From contig JAZDHY010000100.1 in NCBI GenBank assembly GCA_043805435.1, positions 1 through 64,000 on the forward strand: DNA of 64,000 nt, written 5' to 3'. Position 1 is the stretch's first letter; each line of letters starts with the position of its first letter. The position numbers were made by a program, and so were the translations under genes. The stretch comes from JAEXOD01 sp043805435. Lineage in GTDB: Bacteria > Bacteroidota > Ignavibacteria > Ignavibacteriales > Melioribacteraceae. Shown piece by piece: positions 60,033 to 64,000 of the stretch. Below the pieces are notes generated by a model. The model searched no databases. It worked only from the letters and a program-made list of their open reading frames with translations, and was not told the origin of the DNA.

Positions 60033-63000
60033 ATGTTGGCTTATTTATTATCAATATTATCTCTTTTTTCAGGTTTATTAATCCAGGATGCAGAAATTAA
60101 GTTTGAAAAAAACTTAAATTTAAAAGAAAAAGCTATTAACATTGGTGACGTATCTAACATTTATGTTGATGAGTATTTTAACTATTATGTATTGGATACT
60201 GATAATAAAAAAGTAATAGTATTTAATTCGAATATCGATTTAGTAAAAAAGATACCTGCCGAAAACACAACTAAATTATTTGATACACCAATTGATATAG
60301 CAGTACTTAAAGACGGTAAAATATTAGTGCTTGATAAAGGCTTAAAAAAAGTAATAATATTAAACAACGATGGTGAAAAGCTTAGCGAATTTGGTGTAGC
60401 CGGCAGCGAGCTTGGTAATTTTGACAATCCTACCCAAATTGATGTTGATTATTATGGTAATATTTATGTTTTGGATGTTGGAAACAAAACAATAATAAAA
60501 TTTAATCAGCAGGGTTTATACAGAGGTTCAATTAATATAAAAAATCCTGTATCTTTTGCAATAAGTGTAAACCAGACAATTCACGTGCTAGTTAATATGG
60601 ATGATATTTATACTATTCAGGTGTTTACTAAGGAATTAACTTTAAAAACACAGTTAGCATTAAGATCCTTAAAAGAACCAACTGATTTGGTAATTAATAA
60701 ATTTAATGAATATTACATTGTTGATTACGAATTGGGAAGTGTTTTTCAGTTTGACAGCACCGGAAAAACAATTAATCAAAAAATAGGTATTAAGGGAAGT
60801 AATGCAAACGTTGGAACTTTTGCCGAGCCTAAAAAACTATGTTATCAATTTGTTAATGATAAAGATGATAGAATTTATGTGTTTGATGAAAAATTTATTT
60901 CCATTCAATCCTTTGATGTAATTTTAAAAGAAACAAGAATAAAAATAATAGCTCCTCAAGTTAAACTTGATGTTCAATTTTTGGAATCTGCAAAAATAGA
61001 TCCCTATATTTATTTAACAATTAACAGCAACATCTTTTATTTTATATTACCCGATTATACACTTTTGGCAAAAAGAGGAAATGAAGAAGTTTTTAGAATA
61101 ACCAAACAGAATGCCAAACAAAAAAATATTACCTTATCTGACCCTGTAGCAATTGCAGTAAGCAATAACAAAATGTATGTGGTTGATGAAAGCGAAGACG
61201 CGGTTTTAATGTTTGATGCCAAAACAGGCGATTATTTCTCTCGGTTTGGTGAATCAGGCAGCAATGACGGACAGTTAAACAGTCCAAATGGAATTGTTAT
61301 AGATAATACCGGAAAAGTTTATATAAGCGATTATAAAAACAGCCGTATAAATATTTATAACGAACAAGGGATGTATATATCTAAAATATTAATCCCTAAT
61401 GCCAGACCAATAAAAATTGCATGTAGTTTATCAAACGTTATTTACGTTTTATTGGAAAACAAAAAAAATATTTATTTTGTAGATGTTGAAAAAAATAAAC
61501 TTGAAGCACTTTCCGTTCAGACACTTCTTGCCGATTACGAAATAACTACAATTGCAGCCGTTGACCAAAATATTTTGATTGCTTATGATGAAAATTACGG
61601 AATAATACACATCTTCGATAACTATAAAAAAGTTTCCGAATTCCTTTCAAAAGGGGAAGGAACTACACAGATGAAGACGGTTAAAAATTTAAGTGTTAAT
61701 ATGTCCTCAAATACTATTTATGTTGGTACAAAAGATGTTAACTTTAGCAAAGTTTATAAATTGTTAATACCTCCGTCAACCCCTGCTGATATTAAACTTA
61801 CCGTTAATAATAACGGATTTGCAGAAATTATTTGGAAAGGGGACGACCAACGTGCCGCATATTATAGAGTATATAGAAAAAGAGAAGAAGATAAAGAATT
61901 TCAATTGTTTACCAAAACAACCGAACCCAAAATAGCTTTAGAAACTCCGGCCGAGTTTATTTATCTATATTCTATTGTTGCTGTTTCAAAAGATGAACTT
62001 GTAAGTGCTAATTCAGAAAAAATAAGTGATGAGTTTTCGTATTTGTTGTTTTTAAAAGATTACCAACCGCAGCAGGCAATAAAAAAGCTTGAAACGATGA
62101 AAGACCTTAATCCAACAGGTGTTATAACACGCATAGGTTTAATATATCGCGACTTAATTGAAAAATACCGAGCTGATAAAAACTATGAAATGGTAATAAT
62201 TACGTTACAGGAAATTATTAAAATTAAACCTGAAGATTTAGACTCTTATATTGAATTGGCAAATGCTTATAAATCTTTATTGAAGTTTTCAGATGGAATT
62301 AAAGTTTTAACTGATGCAAAAAATCGTTTTTCCGAAAATGTTAATGTTTATGTAAGTTTAATTCGTTTAAGTTATTTAAATAAAGAATATTCAAACACAA
62401 TAGGTATTTGTAAAGAAGCGTTAGTCAAATTTCCTGATAATGAAAAAATATTAGTAAGTTTAGCCGAATCTTATGTTAGTAATAATCAAAAGGATGAAGG
62501 TCTGCAGATTTACAAAGATTTAGCATTAAAAACGGGAAAAGAGAGCCATTATATTTCGGCCGGAAAATTGTTGTTGGAGGCCGGAAAAACTGACGATGCA
62601 ATAAATTTATATACACAAGCCCAAAACACAAATGTAGCTGGTGCAGAATTAAATGCAGCTTTAGCAGAAGCGTTTATTGCTAAGGAAAAATATGCCGATG
62701 CAATTATGCAAATCGAAAAATCTATAACAGCTGATCCAAAAACTGCAAAATATTTTTATTTGCTTGGTCTTGCACACTCAAAAAATAGAAATAAAAAAGT
62801 ATCAATTGAATCATTTAACAAAGCGGTTCAATTAGACAGCACGCAGGCCGATTTTTACGTTGCTCTTGGTAATGATTTAGAAATTTCTAATAATACTTTA
62901 CAGGCAACCACTGCTTACGAAAAAGCATTTGTATTGGCACCAAATAATCCGGCAGTATTATTTAGTCTTGGTAAAGTATATCTTGATCAAAAAAAATATG

Positions 63001-64000
63001 ATTACGCCTGCCGGCTTTTAATTGACGCAAATAAATTATTACCGGAAAATGCAGAAATTAAAAACTATTTAGATAAAGCTCTTGTAACAAGGGATAAATA
63101 TAACGCAAAAAGAGATCCGATTGAAATTGATAAAATAGTATTGGATAATTTATTTCCTACATTATTTAATTATTATAAAAATCAGCCGATTGGTTCTATT
63201 ACAATTTTTAATACCAAAAATGAAGCTTTTGATGATATTAAAATTGAAATTTCTTCTTCGGAATTGCTGGATGAACCATCCATAATTAATGTTTCTTTGT
63301 TGTTACCAAATGATATTAAAGAAAATTTAGTTTATCTAAAGCTTAAAGACGCCTTATTAAAAAAATCAATGGATGGAACAAAAGATTATAACCTTACTTT
63401 TACTGTTACATATAAGCACAAGGAACAGGAAAAACGAATTACGGAAAAACGCACAATTAAACTTCATTCGTTAAATTCTATTTCGTGGGAAGATAAAAAA
63501 CATTTAGCCGGATTTATATATTCAAACGATGAAAGTATTCGTAATTATATAACTGGAAATATAATTGGTAAATTTAGTGAAATTACTTTAGCTAATCCCA
63601 ATATTCCAAAGCCAATTATTCAAACTATGCAAATATGGGAATATTTAAGAGCCTTGAACTTAACTTATGTTCAAGACCCAAATACTTCGTATAAAGTTGT
63701 TTCGGAATCTAATGTTATTGATTATGTTCAGTTTGCTGCACAAACTATGGAACGAAAATCGGGCGATTGCGATGATTTGGTAACTTTAATGTGCACTTGT
63801 TTGGAATCTGTTGGTATTAGTACGGCATTTATTGATGTGCCCGGCCATGTTTTTATGGCATTTGATGCAGGACTAAATACCGAAAAACTTATTGAAACCG
63901 GTATTAATGAAAACAATCTTATTATTAAAAATAATAAAGTTTGGATTCCTTTGGAAACAACCGTTGTTGGAAAAAATTCGTTTAATGAAGCTTGGGATGC
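60033..64000 (+). CDS. Large secreted protein with NHL-like propeller, TPR repeats and a transglutaminase-like domain (3' end beyond the window)
   Basis: The frame is open from ATG 60033 to the window end (1322 codons) with no stop, so the protein is truncated here only by the edge. A signal-like hydrophobic start (MLAYLLSILSLFSGLLIQ) precedes a propeller of NHL-like repeats (about 30-580, for example YGNIYVLDVGNKTIIKFNQQG and LNSPNGIVIDNTGKVYISD). An FN3-like segment (about 580-665), TPR-like helical repeats (about 690-1030) and a beta domain follow. The last part is transglutaminase-like with catalytic Cys in RKSGDCDDLVT, His in VPGHVFMAF and an acidic site in PLETTV. This unusual combination suggests an envelope protein with peptidase or crosslinking ability; function is unproven. 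Confidence 0.8.
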   Translation, partial: MLAYLLSILSLFSGLLIQDAEIKFEKNLNLKEKAINIGDVSNIYVDEYFNYYVLDTDNKKVIVFNSNIDLVKKIPAENTTKLFDTPIDIAVLKDGKILVLDKGLKKVIILNNDGEKLSEFGVAGSELGNFDNPTQIDVDYYGNIYVLDVGNKTIIKFNQQGLYRGSINIKNPVSFAISVNQTIHVLVNMDDIYTIQVFTKELTLKTQLALRSLKEPTDLVINKFNEYYIVDYELGSVFQFDSTGKTINQKIGIKGSNANVGTFAEPKKLCYQFVNDKDDRIYVFDEKFISIQSFDVILKETRIKIIAPQVKLDVQFLESAKIDPYIYLTINSNIFYFILPDYTLLAKRGNEEVFRITKQNAKQKNITLSDPVAIAVSNNKMYVVDESEDAVLMFDAKTGDYFSRFGESGSNDGQLNSPNGIVIDNTGKVYISDYKNSRINIYNEQGMYISKILIPNARPIKIACSLSNVIYVLLENKKNIYFVDVEKNKLEALSVQTLLADYEITTIAAVDQNILIAYDENYGIIHIFDNYKKVSEFLSKGEGTTQMKTVKNLSVNMSSNTIYVGTKDVNFSKVYKLLIPPSTPADIKLTVNNNGFAEIIWKGDDQRAAYYRVYRKREEDKEFQLFTKTTEPKIALETPAEFIYLYSIVAVSKDELVSANSEKISDEFSYLLFLKDYQPQQAIKKLETMKDLNPTGVITRIGLIYRDLIEKYRADKNYEMVIITLQEIIKIKPEDLDSYIELANAYKSLLKFSDGIKVLTDAKNRFSENVNVYVSLIRLSYLNKEYSNTIGICKEALVKFPDNEKILVSLAESYVSNNQKDEGLQIYKDLALKTGKESHYISAGKLLLEAGKTDDAINLYTQAQNTNVAGAELNAALAEAFIAKEKYADAIMQIEKSITADPKTAKYFYLLGLAHSKNRNKKVSIESFNKAVQLDSTQADFYVALGNDLEISNNTLQATTAYEKAFVLAPNNPAVLFSLGKVYLDQKKYDYACRLLIDANKLLPENAEIKNYLDKALVTRDKYNAKRDPIEIDKIVLDNLFPTLFNYYKNQPIGSITIFNTKNEAFDDIKIEISSSELLDEPSIINVSLLLPNDIKENLVYLKLKDALLKKSMDGTKDYNLTFTVTYKHKEQEKRITEKRTIKLHSLNSISWEDKKHLAGFIYSNDESIRNYITGNIIGKFSEITLANPNIPKPIIQTMQIWEYLRALNLTYVQDPNTSYKVVSESNVIDYVQFAAQTMERKSGDCDDLVTLMCTCLESVGISTAFIDVPGHVFMAFDAGLNTEKLIETGINENNLIIKNNKVWIPLETTVVGKNSFNEAWD

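Overview
The window comes from a low-GC bacterium of the Bacteroidota/Chlorobi assemblage, most likely an Ignavibacteria-type lineage. Two very large secreted proteins end in type IX secretion (T9SS) type A sorting domains with the NYPNPFNP signature common in Ignavibacteria. The start of the bacillithiol pathway (bshA), 2-oxoacid:ferredoxin oxidoreductase genes, cytochrome bd and Bacteroidota-like TAnnTTTG promoter elements fit this placement. The assignment rests on recognised protein signatures, not on a database search. No rRNA, CRISPR array, prophage or complete insertion sequence was seen.

Layout. 1-5 kb: bshA, then a Zur/Fur-like regulator with a zinc/manganese-type ABC importer (znuA-znuC-znuB), lgt and a tRNA-Pro(CGG). 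5-12 kb: a long-chain acyl-CoA synthetase convergent with a minus-strand block holding a LiaF-like membrane protein, a PspC protein, a secreted esterase, and a universal stress protein paired with a cation/proton antiporter fused to an EIIA domain. 12.6-23.5 kb: one plus-strand chemosensory cluster (cheW, cheR-TPR, cheW, MCP, cheA-REC, cheB, large hybrid kinase) whose order resembles the Wsp surface-sensing system, with a hybrid kinase where Wsp has a diguanylate cyclase. 23.7-33.6 kb: housekeeping and redox genes (nadE, dsbD, korA-korB, nrnA, pepA, a DUF302 gene).

34.5-38.9 kb: a minus-strand operon with an isocitrate/isopropylmalate dehydrogenase-family enzyme, a degenerate HD-domain protein, a single-chain (homo)aconitase-family enzyme and a small Cys-containing unknown. 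39-45 kb: a 1989-residue T9SS cargo protein with Asp-box repeats. 45-48 kb: a SUMF1-fold protein, a DUF116 protein and a small helical unknown. 48-56 kb: rrf2-cydA-cydB, divergent from a PAS/PocR sensor kinase and a response regulator, with a long palindrome between them. 56-64 kb: a small unknown gene, a subtilisin-like T9SS protease, and a long NHL/TPR/transglutaminase-like protein cut by the window edge.

Non-coding structure. Two palindromic foldback (MITE-like) elements lie at 30309-30594 and 34007-34184. Several intrinsic terminators, a candidate Zur-type palindrome at 1201-1221 and a 41-bp palindrome at 51068-51108 are also visible. The strongest leads for new biology are the Wsp-like cluster with a hybrid kinase output, the Fe-S Rrf2/palindrome/cydAB arrangement next to a PocR kinase, the aconitase-HD-dehydrogenase operon, and the foldback elements.
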